Below are positions 56,447 through 64,000 of a DNA stretch of 64,000 nucleotides, in pieces. Numbering within the stretch: the stretch's first letter is position 1; each line of letters begins with the position of its first letter. Made by a program: the position numbers and the translations under genes. The stretch is from Arthrobacter sp. AL12 (GTDB taxonomy: Bacteria; Actinomycetota; Actinomycetes; Actinomycetales; Micrococcaceae). The notes beneath the pieces were generated by a model. The model did not search any database. It worked only from the letters and a program-made list of their open reading frames with translations, and had not been told where the DNA came from. The stretch is taken from assembly GCF_029960645.1 (NCBI RefSeq), contig NZ_JASBQY010000007.1, forward strand, positions 47,067 through 111,066, read 5' to 3'.

Positions 56447-57421
56447 ATGACATGGCTCGTAACAGGTGGCGCAGGATATATCGGCTCTCATGTGGTTTCC
56501 GCTTTGCGCGGGGCCAGGATGCAGGCGGTGGTGGTTGATTCGCTCTCCAGCGGGCACCGCGAGTTCGTCCCGGACGATGTTCCGTTCGTGCACGGCACCA
56601 TCCTCGACGCTGAACTCGTGGCCCGCACCATGCTGGATCACGGCGTGACGGGCGTGATCCACCTCGCCGGCTTCAAATACGCCGGCGTTTCGGTCCAGGA
56701 GCCGCTGCTGACCTACGAGCAGAATGTCACCGGCACGGCAGAACTGCTCAAGGCCATGGAACTCGCCGAGGTCGACAAGCTGGTCTTCTCCTCCTCCGCC
56801 GCGACATACGGCACCCCAACCGGGGACATCGTCACCGAAGACACCCCGACACGGCCGGAATCCCCGTACGGCGAGAGCAAACTGATCGGCGAGTGGCTGA
56901 TCCGCGACCAGGGCAGGGCGCGGGGGCTGAAGCACACCTCTCTGCGGTACTTCAACGTCGTCGGGTCCGGCTCACCCGAGCTCTACGACACAAGTCCGCA
57001 CAACCTCTTCCCGATCGTGCTCCGCGCACTGACCGCTGGGAAGACCCCGCGCATCAACGGCACCGATTACAACACCGCCGACGGCACCTGCGTGCGCGAC
57101 TACGTGCACGTGGCCGACCTGGCAACCTCGCACGTCGCAGCCGCCCGGGCCCTCGCAGCGGGTACGCCGCTGGAACGGGTCTACAACCTCGGGTCCGGCG
57201 ACGGGCTCTCCGTCCGTCAGATCATGACGGCGATGGCCACGGTGACCGGCATCGGCTTCGAGCCGGAGGTCGGTCCCCGCCGCGCGGGGGACCCGGACAG
57301 GATTGTGGCCGACGGTTCCCTGGCCGCCCGCGACCTGGACTGGAAGATGCGGCACTCCGTCGAGGACATGGTCGCCAGCGCTTACGAGGCCCAGAAGAAA
57401 GCCGCCGCCGCCGGACACTAG
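56447..57421 (+). CDS. galE: UDP-glucose 4-epimerase
   Basis: 324-residue extended short-chain dehydrogenase. NAD loop VTGGAGYIGSHV at residue 5, catalytic Ser-Ser-Ala and Tyr/Lys pair in SSSAATYG and SPYGESK, and the sugar-binding YFNVVGS stretch. It interconverts UDP-galactose and UDP-glucose for the Leloir pathway and for envelope sugars. Complements galK/galM at 34-36 kb but is not linked to them. Confidence 0.93.
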   Translation: MTWLVTGGAGYIGSHVVSALRGARMQAVVVDSLSSGHREFVPDDVPFVHGTILDAELVARTMLDHGVTGVIHLAGFKYAGVSVQEPLLTYEQNVTGTAELLKAMELAEVDKLVFSSSAATYGTPTGDIVTEDTPTRPESPYGESKLIGEWLIRDQGRARGLKHTSLRYFNVVGSGSPELYDTSPHNLFPIVLRALTAGKTPRINGTDYNTADGTCVRDYVHVADLATSHVAAARALAAGTPLERVYNLGSGDGLSVRQIMTAMATVTGIGFEPEVGPRRAGDPDRIVADGSLAARDLDWKMRHSVEDMVASAYEAQKKAAAAGH

Positions 57422-57431
57422 GCACCCACGG

Positions 57432-57825
57432 GGACATGCCCAGTGTTGATGCCGAGGAATGGACATAGCGGGTCTATGTTCACGCGCCGGGGCTCACACT
57501 GGGCATGTCCAGTGGTGGTGCCCCGGGTTGCGCTGCCAAAGCGGGGCATGTCCACTGTCCGGGCGCGGGAATGGACATAGCGGGTCTATGTTCACGCGCC
57601 GGTTTTGCCGCGGGGCATGTCCAGTGGTGGTGCCCCGAGTTGTTCTGCTGCCACGGGGCATGTCCAGTGGCGATGCCCCGAGTTGTTCTGCTGCCACGGG
57701 GCATGTCCAGTGTTGGTGCCCCGGGTTGCGCTGCCAAAGCGGGGCACGTCCAATGTTCGGGCCCGGGAAAGGACATAGCGGGTCTATGTCCACCCGCCGC
57801 GGCTCACACTGGGCATGTCCAGTGG
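57432..57825. repeat. composite REP-like array
   Basis: About 390 bp made of two unit types. Unit A (33 bp, AATGGACATAGCGGG...) at 57458, 57570 and, diverged, 57768, holds the stem GGACATAG-CGGGT-CTATGT. Unit B (GGGGCATGTCCAGTG...TGCCCC, a stem) occurs at 57501, 57543, 57612, 57655, 57698, 57740 and 57811; three copies are 43 bp apart. The ends are inverted: GGACATGCCCAGTGT (57432-57446) and ACACTGGGCATGTCC (57806-57820). The gap 57422-57832 contains nothing else; reading frames through it are repetitive artefacts. Confidence 0.9.
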
Positions 57826-57832
57826 GGGAGGG

Positions 57833-58825
57833 CTAACGGCGGAGTGCGCCGCGCAGCCGGACGGGCAGCGTCCGGGCCGCCGCGAGGCCGCGGCGGAGCG
57901 CCTGAGCGCCCTTCCTGGCCAGCTGGTATCCGTTGTAGCGTACCGTGCGCACCGGCAGGTCCCAGGTCCCGGGATACGCGACCTCGTGCCCGCCGAAGGA
58001 CTTCTTGAAGGAAGTGAACCCCGCCCACTTGTGGTCGGGCTCGTCCGCGGGGGCCACGCCCCAGAGATCCACCTGCTTCAGCCCCTTGTTCCTGGCATCG
58101 GCCATCAGGGTGACCAGCAGCGGAATCCCGGCGCTGAGCTTCCGGTGTGCGTCATCCAGCGCGGCGTGGGCGTAGGTGCGGGTGTCCGCGGAGTCGTACG
58201 CGAGGGCGGCGGCAATCGGCTCGCCCTCGAGTTCGGCGATGAAGAGTGTCGCGGCACCGTTCGGCATCAGGGAGCGGGCGACCTGGGTGAGATAGTCGTC
58301 GCTCTGCGGCTTGAAACCGCTGCGCGCCGCCGTCAGGTGCAGGAAGCCCAGCAGGACCGAGATCTCCTCCGGGTCCTGGCTGGAACGGAAGGTCACGGCC
58401 TTCTTGTGGATGTTCCGGTACAGGTTGCGGTTCACCGGTTTCATCTCCGCCAGGACGTCCTTGAAGTCCCGGTCCAGGTCCACGACCCAGGTGCGTTCCG
58501 GCTGCTGGTTCGCCGGGGCCGGCCGGAGGCCGCGCGCGCGCAGGACAGCACCGGAGTCGGCGGCAGTGAAGCCGGCGTCGACCGGTTCGATGCGGACGAA
58601 CACGGCGCCGCAGCTGCGGGCCAGCTCCGTCAGTGCCGCCAGGGCGGCGTCGAACGCGGCCAGGGAAGCGGCCACCGGGCCGTAGGGGGCGTAGAGCAGC
58701 TTCCCCGCCGGGTTGCTTTCCTCGATGGCCAGGAAGCTCCAGCCTGGGCCCGAGCGTTCATGCACGGTCCGTCCCAGGTCGCGCTGGAATTTAGCCCACG
58801 CGGGGCTCTGCAGGAAATGGTCCAT
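57833..58825 (-). CDS. FemAB-like peptidoglycan/lipid II aminoacyl-transferase
   Basis: 330 residues with two GNAT-like halves of the FemX family: opening FLQSPAWAKFQRDLGRTV, central FKDVLAEMKPVNRNLYRNIHKKAV and the C-terminal KWAGFTSFKKSFGGHEVAYPGTWDLP. Family members add amino acids from tRNA to lipid II to start interpeptide bridges. A short basic C-terminus follows. It begins 4 bp after the manA stop, so the two are one operon. Confidence 0.9.
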   Translation of the reverse strand: MDHFLQSPAWAKFQRDLGRTVHERSGPGWSFLAIEESNPAGKLLYAPYGPVAASLAAFDAALAALTELARSCGAVFVRIEPVDAGFTAADSGAVLRARGLRPAPANQQPERTWVVDLDRDFKDVLAEMKPVNRNLYRNIHKKAVTFRSSQDPEEISVLLGFLHLTAARSGFKPQSDDYLTQVARSLMPNGAATLFIAELEGEPIAAALAYDSADTRTYAHAALDDAHRKLSAGIPLLVTLMADARNKGLKQVDLWGVAPADEPDHKWAGFTSFKKSFGGHEVAYPGTWDLPVRTVRYNGYQLARKGAQALRRGLAAARTLPVRLRGALRR

Positions 58826-58829
58826 GGTC

Positions 58830-60122
58830 TCAGGCCTTCAGGGCAGTGGTGACCGCAAAGGCCAGGGCCGTCCCGGTGGCACCGGCGGCAGCATGGGCAT
58901 TGACCGGCGCCTCGGCCGCGGGCAGGAAGGCGCTCGCGCCGCGCTCCAGCCGCAGTTCACCCTTGGGGGAGTCCAGCAGCACGGAACCGGAGACCACGAT
59001 GATGACGGCGGGCCCCGACTGCGCCAGCGGCACGGGCCCGGCGCCGGGCTCGAGCTCGACGCGCTGCAGCTGGAATTCCCGGAACGGCGGCCGGAAGACC
59101 TCCTGTCCCAGCATGGTCGTCTCCGGGCTGAGCATCGGCACGCCGACGGCCTCGAAGGAGACGGTGCGGAGCAGTTCCGGCACGTCCACGAACTTCGGGG
59201 TCAGCCCGCCGCGCAGCACGTTGTCCGAGGAAGCCATGACCTCGACGCCGAGGCCGTGCAGGTAGGCGTGGATATTGCCGGCCGGCAGGTAGACAGCCTC
59301 GCCCGGCGCCAGCGAGATCCGGTTGAGCAGCAGTGAAATCAGCACGCCCGGATCGCCCGGGTACTGCGCATTGAGCGTGACAACGGTGGAAAGCTCTGCC
59401 TGGTAGGGCGCCGTCGGGGCCCCCGAGGTCAGCGCCGCCACAATCGCAGCTGTCGCCTCCGCGACGTCCTCACCGCCGGAGATCAGCCGCTCGAAGGCCG
59501 TGCGGAGGGCCGTGGACTCATCGTGCTGCGCCAGATCCGCCAGCAGCAGAGGAACGAGCGGCGGCAACTCCAAACCCGCCAGCTCAAAATCGGCCACCAG
59601 CACCTGGATCACGGCACGGGAGTCAGCCGCCGGCCGGAAGCCGCACAGCGCCTCGAACGGTGTCAGCGCCAGGATCATCTCCGGCTTGTGGGAGGCGTCC
59701 TTGTAGTTGCGTTCCGCAGCCGCGCGGTCGACGCCGGCGGCCTCCTCGCGGGCGAACCCTTCCCGGGCCTGCTCGAGCGTCGGGTGCACCTGGAGGGACA
59801 GGGGGCTGTCTGCGGCCAGGACCTTGAGCAGGAAAGGAAGCCGGGGGCCGAATTCGGCCACGCTGTCGCTGCCCAGATGGTGCTCCGGGTCCTCCGCGAT
59901 CAGCGCATCCAGGGCCCGTCGTCCGCCGTCGTCCGCTGCCGCGGCGTGAGCGCCTGTCGATCCGGTGCCGGCCGGGCTGAGCGCCACCGAGGGGGAGTCC
60001 GGATGCGCGCCGATCCACAGCTCCGCCTCCGGCCCGCCGGACGCCGCGCGGCCGAGGAGCCCGGCGATGGCTGTTGTGGAACCCCAGGCATACGGCCGGA
60101 GGACATTATCAAGTTTGTACAC
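58830..60122 (-). CDS. manA: mannose-6-phosphate isomerase (class I)
   Basis: 430-residue cupin enzyme interconverting mannose-6-phosphate and fructose-6-phosphate. Zinc residues are seen in LSLQVHPTLEQA near 116, NYKDASHKPEMILALT near 145 and the late VYLPAGNIHAYLHGLGVEVMASSDNVLRGG near 280. GTG 60122 start without a strong ribosome site. Supplies mannose precursors for the envelope. Confidence 0.94.
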   Translation of the reverse strand: MYKLDNVLRPYAWGSTTAIAGLLGRAASGGPEAELWIGAHPDSPSVALSPAGTGSTGAHAAAADDGGRRALDALIAEDPEHHLGSDSVAEFGPRLPFLLKVLAADSPLSLQVHPTLEQAREGFAREEAAGVDRAAAERNYKDASHKPEMILALTPFEALCGFRPAADSRAVIQVLVADFELAGLELPPLVPLLLADLAQHDESTALRTAFERLISGGEDVAEATAAIVAALTSGAPTAPYQAELSTVVTLNAQYPGDPGVLISLLLNRISLAPGEAVYLPAGNIHAYLHGLGVEVMASSDNVLRGGLTPKFVDVPELLRTVSFEAVGVPMLSPETTMLGQEVFRPPFREFQLQRVELEPGAGPVPLAQSGPAVIIVVSGSVLLDSPKGELRLERGASAFLPAAEAPVNAHAAAGATGTALAFAVTTALKA

Positions 60123-60188
60123 TGCCGGGTGTCCCTATCTGTTACGGAAGGTCTGGTGCGGAAGGCTGGGATAACTGGTCGGAAGGAG

Positions 60189-61844
60189 CTACAGCGGCGC
60201 GCACTGGCCGTTCGTGGCCACGAGGTTGCGGATCGACTGCTCGTCGCCGTTGCGCTTGAACTGGTTGAGCATCTCCTCGGTGATCGGCTCGCCGTCCGGC
60301 GTGGTTGTCACCGGAGTGAAGTCCGACGACGGCGACGGCGACGGCGCGGGCTGGGTGCCGGGCTGTGCGCGGGGCAGCGCACCGGCAGCCGACAGCGCTC
60401 CGGGTGCCGCGTCCAGCGGACGGAAGCTGTCGTCGGCGGGGCCCGCCGCGGGGGCGGGGCCGAGCAGGGCGTCGACCTTCTGGTGGATCTGGTCGAAGTC
60501 CGGGACCGTCGAGAAGGACGCGTCGAAGTCGGGCGGCCCGATGGTGAGCCTGCTCATGTCCTGGCCCTTGGCCTTTAGCGCCAGGTCCACGAAGCTGCCG
60601 AGCTGGCCGGCCGAGACGTTGGAGTCCACCACCTTGGTGCCCGCGCTGGCGATGTCCTCGAACTTGGCCAGCAGGGTGGCCGGATCCAGCTGCTTCAACA
60701 TGGCCTGCTGGACACATTGCTGACGCTGGATGCGGGCATAGTCATCAACGAACTCGCGCGAGCGGCCGTACCAGAGCGCGTGATAGCCATTGAGGTGCTG
60801 CTCCCCGGCGGGGATCCAGCCAAGCGGCATGCCGTGGATGCCGTTGGCCTCGTCCACCATGTCGCCGCTGAGCGGGACCCACCCGCCGGCCTTGATCCGG
60901 ATGCCGCCCATGGCATCAATAAGTTTGGCGAAGCCCTCCATGTCCACCAGCACATAGGCCTGGACCTTGATGCCCAGGGTCCCGGACACGGCTTCCATCG
61001 TGGCCTGCGCGCCCGGGTCCGCCACGCCGGGGTACAGGTCCTGGTGATCGTTGGTGACTTCGGTGTTGATGGCGTTGATGAGGCAGTCATTGCCGCAGTC
61101 GTACCCGTCGGGGTAAATCTTGCGCATCGGTGAGTCCTCGCTGAACTGCGCGTTCTGCAGGTTGCGGGGCACGGAGATGATGGCGGTCTTGCCGGTCTTG
61201 GCATCGACGCTGATGACCGAGAGGCTGTCCGGCCGGCGGCCGGTCCGGTCCGCCCCGGCGTCGCCGCCCATCATCAGGAAGTTGTACCGGCCCTCCGAGG
61301 GCTGCATCGTCGGTCCGTTGGAGAAAATGTTGCCGATGGCGTCGCGGCTGACGTTGAGCAGGTACGCGGCGTACCCCAGCGAGCCGCTGCTGAGAATCAT
61401 GGCCAGCACCAGGGAGGCGACGACGCCGGCGCGCACCCCGGGCGACAGCAGCACGGGACGGATCAGCCGCAGGGTGTTGATGAACAGGGCGGCCCAGCCG
61501 ATGGCCAGCGCCGCCAGGACGATGACCAGCAGCAGTGCGGTGACCGGATTGGTGATCAGGTTGATCAGTGTTGACCGGGATGCCAGCAGGAGCACGGCCG
61601 AGAGGACGGCCAGCACCCAGACGGTGAGGGCGACACGCAGCGCCATCCGCCCCAGCCGCCGGTTGCCGGCGACAACCTGGGCGCTGCCGGGTACCAGCAG
61701 GGTCATCAGGACCAGCAGGAAGGCACGCTTGGTCAGCACCGGCGCAGCTGCCCCCGACGGATGCCGGACGGGATCCGTGCTGGAGGGTGCAGCCGTCCGG
61801 TTCTGCGGCGCCGGCTGGCGGTTCGTGGCATAACTGTTGGTCAT
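60189..61844 (-). CDS. LytR-CpsA-Psr family envelope glycopolymer transferase
   Basis: 551 residues: a Pro-rich cytoplasmic start, four membrane helices (about 40-165), then the exported LCP domain with DSLSVISVDAKTGKTAIISVPRN near 210 and the arginine-rich LWYGRSREFVDDYARIQRQQ near 360. A Pro/Ser-rich C-terminal region follows. LCP enzymes attach wall polymers from undecaprenyl carriers to peptidoglycan. The four-helix N-terminus, instead of the usual one, marks an actinobacterial subgroup. Confidence 0.92.
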   Translation of the reverse strand: MTNSYATNRQPAPQNRTAAPSSTDPVRHPSGAAAPVLTKRAFLLVLMTLLVPGSAQVVAGNRRLGRMALRVALTVWVLAVLSAVLLLASRSTLINLITNPVTALLLVIVLAALAIGWAALFINTLRLIRPVLLSPGVRAGVVASLVLAMILSSGSLGYAAYLLNVSRDAIGNIFSNGPTMQPSEGRYNFLMMGGDAGADRTGRRPDSLSVISVDAKTGKTAIISVPRNLQNAQFSEDSPMRKIYPDGYDCGNDCLINAINTEVTNDHQDLYPGVADPGAQATMEAVSGTLGIKVQAYVLVDMEGFAKLIDAMGGIRIKAGGWVPLSGDMVDEANGIHGMPLGWIPAGEQHLNGYHALWYGRSREFVDDYARIQRQQCVQQAMLKQLDPATLLAKFEDIASAGTKVVDSNVSAGQLGSFVDLALKAKGQDMSRLTIGPPDFDASFSTVPDFDQIHQKVDALLGPAPAAGPADDSFRPLDAAPGALSAAGALPRAQPGTQPAPSPSPSSDFTPVTTTPDGEPITEEMLNQFKRNGDEQSIRNLVATNGQCAPL

Positions 61845-61854
61845 CTGGTAATCC

Positions 61855-62475
61855 TTAACGGCTGCCCCGGGTGACGACGTTCGCGGCCGCGAAGACTTCG
61901 CTCACCTTGTGCCGCAGATTCGCGCCCTTCCGGGTGGCGACATCGTTGAGTTCCTGGGCGAAGTCGAGGAGTTCGTTGCGGAGCTGGGCGGCCAGCGGGT
62001 CCGTGCCGGAGGCCAGCATGCGCACGGCCAGCAGCCCGGCGTTCCGGGCCCCGCCGATGGAAACGGTCGCGACCGGAACCCCGGCGGGCATCTGGACGAT
62101 GGAGAGCAGGGAATCCATGCCGTCGAGGGTCTTCAGCGGCACCGGAACACCGATGACGGGCAGCGGCGTGACCGAGGCGAGCATTCCCGGCAGGTGCGCG
62201 GCCCCGCCGGCGCCGGCGATGAGGACACGCAGCCCGCGCTCGTGGGCCGTCTGGCCGTAGCGGATCATTTCCAGTGGCATCCGGTGCGCTGAGACGACAT
62301 CGGCCTCGAAGCGGATGCCGAATTCGGCGAGGGCCTCGGCAGCGGCCTCCATCACGGGCCAGTCGGAGTCCGAGCCCATAACGAGCCCGACGATCGGGGC
62401 ATCGGCCCCGGCATCCGCTGCCGGGAACCGGGTGTCCGTGGCCGGGGTTGTGCTGCCGCTGTTGCTGCTGCTCAT
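61855..62475 (-). CDS. purE: N5-carboxyaminoimidazole ribonucleotide mutase
   Basis: 206 residues. The phosphate loop [10 protein letters not shown] and the [10 protein letters not shown] motif are typical of class I PurE. It isomerises N5-CAIR to CAIR in purine synthesis. About 25 disordered residues precede the core. ATGA overlap with purK, its partner enzyme. Confidence 0.95.
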   Translation of the reverse strand: MSSSNSGSTTPATDTRFPAADAGADAPIVGLVMGSDSDWPVMEAAAEALAEFGIRFEADVVSAHRMPLEMIRYGQTAHERGLRVLIAGAGGAAHLPGMLASVTPLPVIGVPVPLKTLDGMDSLLSIVQMPAGVPVATVSIGGARNAGLLAVRMLASGTDPLAAQLRNELLDFAQELNDVATRKGANLRHKVSEVFAAANVVTRGSR

Positions 62476-63668
62476 GCGTTCTCCTCGTGTGCTCCCGCGG
62501 CGGTGCGGGACGGGGCCCTGCCGTTACGGATGATGTTGGCGACCGTGGTGGCGCGTTCGCGCACGGACTCGACGTCGGCCACGGAGCCGCCGACGAGGTT
62601 GACGTGGCCAATCTTGCGGCCCGGCCGGACGGCCTTGCCGTAGCAGTGGACCTTTGCGGCGGGTTCGCTGGCAAGGGCTGCGGGATAGGCCGAGAACAGA
62701 TTCTGGTTCTCGCCACCCAGGAAGTTCTTCATCACAACAACCGGGCCCAGCAGGTCCGTGGCGCCGAGCGGCAGGTTGAGGATGGCCCGGAGGTGCTGTT
62801 CGAACTGGCTGGTCACCGAGCCGTCCTGGGTCCAGTGGCCGGTGTTGTGCGGACGCATGGCGAGCTCGTTGATCAGGAAGCCTGCTCCGACCCCGGGGGT
62901 TTCGAACAGCTCGACGGCCATCACACCGGTGACACCGAGTTCGCTGGCGATCCGGAGAGCAGCGTTTTCGGCTGCCGCCGCGACCTCGAGCGGAATGTCC
63001 AGGGCCGGGGCGATGACTTCGTCGCAGACGCCGTCGACCTGGATCGTGTGCACCACGGGCCAGGCCCGGGACTCACCGTCCGGTGTCCGTGCCACCAGGG
63101 CCGAGAGTTCGCGACTGAATTCCACCTTCGCCTCCGCGAGCAGCGGCGACATCGCCCCGAACCAGTCCGCGGTGTCAGCGGCGTCCACGGCGGAGTCCAC
63201 GATCCGCACGCCCTTGCCGTCGTAGCCGCCGCGCGGGGTTTTCAGGACCACCGGCCAGCCGATGTCCTCGCCGAATGCGACCAACGCGGCGACGTCGTCG
63301 ACCGCGGCCCAGCGCGGATTGGGCAGTTCCAGCCTGTCGATTGCCGCCCGCATCACGAGCTTGTCCTGGGCGTTGACCAGCGCGTCCGGTCCGGGATGGA
63401 CGTTCACGCCGGCCCGCTGGAGGGAACGGAGGTGTTCGGTGGGGACGTGCTCGTGGTCGAACGTCAGCACGTCCAGCCCCCGGGAAAACTCAAGGAGATG
63501 GTCCAGATCGGTGTAATCACCGACCGGAGCATTGGCCACGGCGGCGACGGCTGAGACGTCCTCACCTTCGGCAAGAACGCGGAGCTCAAAGCCCAGGGCG
63601 GTGGCCGCGGGGGCCATCATTCGGGCGAGCTGGCCGCCGCCAACCACACCGATCACAGGAAAAGTCAC
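62472..63668 (-). CDS. purK: N5-carboxyaminoimidazole ribonucleotide synthase
   Basis: 398-residue ATP-grasp ligase that carboxylates AIR. Opening [17 protein letters not shown] site [14 protein letters not shown] near 155, and [25 protein letters not shown] near 285. GTG 63668 is fixed by the family's start and by TAGGCT 7 nt upstream; the frame is open farther upstream but non-homologous in character. Confidence 0.95.
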   Translation of the reverse strand: MTFPVIGVVGGGQLARMMAPAATALGFELRVLAEGEDVSAVAAVANAPVGDYTDLDHLLEFSRGLDVLTFDHEHVPTEHLRSLQRAGVNVHPGPDALVNAQDKLVMRAAIDRLELPNPRWAAVDDVAALVAFGEDIGWPVVLKTPRGGYDGKGVRIVDSAVDAADTADWFGAMSPLLAEAKVEFSRELSALVARTPDGESRAWPVVHTIQVDGVCDEVIAPALDIPLEVAAAAENAALRIASELGVTGVMAVELFETPGVGAGFLINELAMRPHNTGHWTQDGSVTSQFEQHLRAILNLPLGATDLLGPVVVMKNFLGGENQNLFSAYPAALASEPAAKVHCYGKAVRPGRKIGHVNLVGGSVADVESVRERATTVANIIRNGRAPSRTAAGAHEENA

Positions 63669-63675
63669 AAGTCCC

Positions 63676-63681
63676 AGCCTA
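63676..63681 (-). promoter_or_regulatory. leaderless -10 of purK
   Basis: TAGGCT on the minus strand, 7 nt before GTG 63668. Confidence 0.6.
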
Positions 63682-63878
63682 CCGAAAACCTCGCCACATC
63701 CCGGCTTTTGAACGTTCCGGTGCGGGATCCGGGCGGCCACGGTCCGCTTTCCGGCGGGGGTGGCGGGGGCAGCCCCTGGCATTTTTACCGGCATTTTGAC
63801 CGGCGTTCGGCTGGCTTCCGGGCCTCGCAGTTGGGGCCGAGGGGCTGGCCACCGGGGCGCGGCCCCCGCAATGGACGC

Positions 63879-63898
63879 TAAAATGGGCCTTTGGCCCA
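63879..63898 (+). promoter_or_regulatory. promoter and hairpin before the last gene
   Basis: TAAAAT (63879-63884) is a good -10; TGGGCC-TTT-GGCCCA (63884-63898) directly behind it is a perfect 6-bp inverted repeat covering the expected transcription start. Confidence 0.45.
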
Positions 63899-63931
63899 AT
63901 GGCCGACAGTTCAAGAAGGCCATGGAGGGTC

Positions 63932-64000
63932 ATGATTACTACACTTAGCGACCGCTTGCGCGGGCTCGCCTCGCTCTTCTGGCGCGAAGTGGCCAAATTC
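63932..64000 (+). CDS. start of a probable GtrA-family membrane protein (cut by window end)
   Basis: Only 23 codons are visible: MITTLSDRLRGLASLFWREVAKF. GGAGGG lies just before ATG 63932. The FWREVAKF stretch before the first membrane helix and the place next to purK resemble actinobacterial GtrA-like proteins, which help move polyprenyl-linked sugars. The call rests on little sequence. Confidence 0.5.
   Translation, partial: MITTLSDRLRGLASLFWREVAKF

Noticed and set aside
57432..57825. CRISPR array
   Set aside because: Units are unequal, self-complementary and partly nested; the intervening segments are themselves repeated, and no cas genes are near.
57459..58008. Frames of 98-167 codons on both strands across the 57.4 kb repeats (GHVQWWCPG-like)
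   Set aside because: The peptides are direct translations of the DNA repeat in several frames and both strands; no ribosome site.
63669..63923. Longer N-terminus for PurK
   Set aside because: The family starts at the GGGQLA loop, and the -10 box 7 nt before GTG 63668 lies in the extension.

Overview
The window is high-GC, gene-dense bacterial chromosome. Gene content points to an actinobacterium of the Micrococcaceae, most like Arthrobacter or Pseudarthrobacter: a mycothiol conjugate amidase (mca) beside a DUF4307 gene, the eno-divIC-DUF501-ppx order, a class II FBPase (glpX) next to DUF4245, carbonic anhydrase and fumC, frequent GTG/TTG starts, and many genes whose TAnnnT -10 box ends only 6-7 nt before the start codon (leaderless mRNAs). 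Genus assignment is inference; no rRNA is present. There is no prophage, integrase, transposase or CRISPR array.

Layout. 1-2249: a 55-bp palindromic direct repeat, then the peroxide sensor ohrR with its operator, ohr and a medium-chain reductase. 2627-13774: a nucleoside uptake and salvage cluster (BMP-type lipoprotein, ATPase, two permeases, cdd, deoA, later add and mazG) with two tandem DedA genes inside it. 13944-21039: eno, divIC, DUF501, ppx, a mycosin-like subtilase and ndh. 21161-31467: an ACT-GNAT fusion, tRNA-Leu(UAA), livK, a PAP2-DedA-two-component operon, then livHMGF on the other strand. 31930-40902: Bax inhibitor-1 protein, thiolase, divergent galK/galM, an AI-2E-type permease, ilvA, rhomboid protease, greA, DUF4307. 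41029-48778: mca, a small membrane protein, a DUF255 protein, HAD, hemolysin III, a prenyl diphosphate synthase and a PIN-PhoH (PhoH2) gene preceded by a tiny ORF. 49049-57421: GNAT, an unknown gene divergent from an orphan prepilin peptidase, a vWA protein, fumC, carbonic anhydrase, DUF4245, glpX, galE. 57422-57832: a dense composite repeat array. 57833-64000: FemAB-like, manA, LCP protein, purE, purK and the start of a probable gtrA.

Most genes are core metabolism or envelope genes. The more interesting signals are regulatory or architectural. A split branched-chain amino-acid transport locus has both halves (livK and livHMGF, about 7.7 kb apart) carrying CRP/GlxR-like palindromes directly behind their -10 boxes. 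Its LivH has an extra exported beta-domain. A Rex/CRP-like box lies on the ndh promoter. An 11-bp-spaced TTCTTAAG direct repeat precedes the PAP2-DedA-two-component operon. A 23-codon ORF with a strong ribosome binding site precedes phoH2. There is also the 57.4-57.8 kb repeat array and the very regular leaderless promoters. I found no gene set that clearly forms a new defence, biosynthetic or mobile system.
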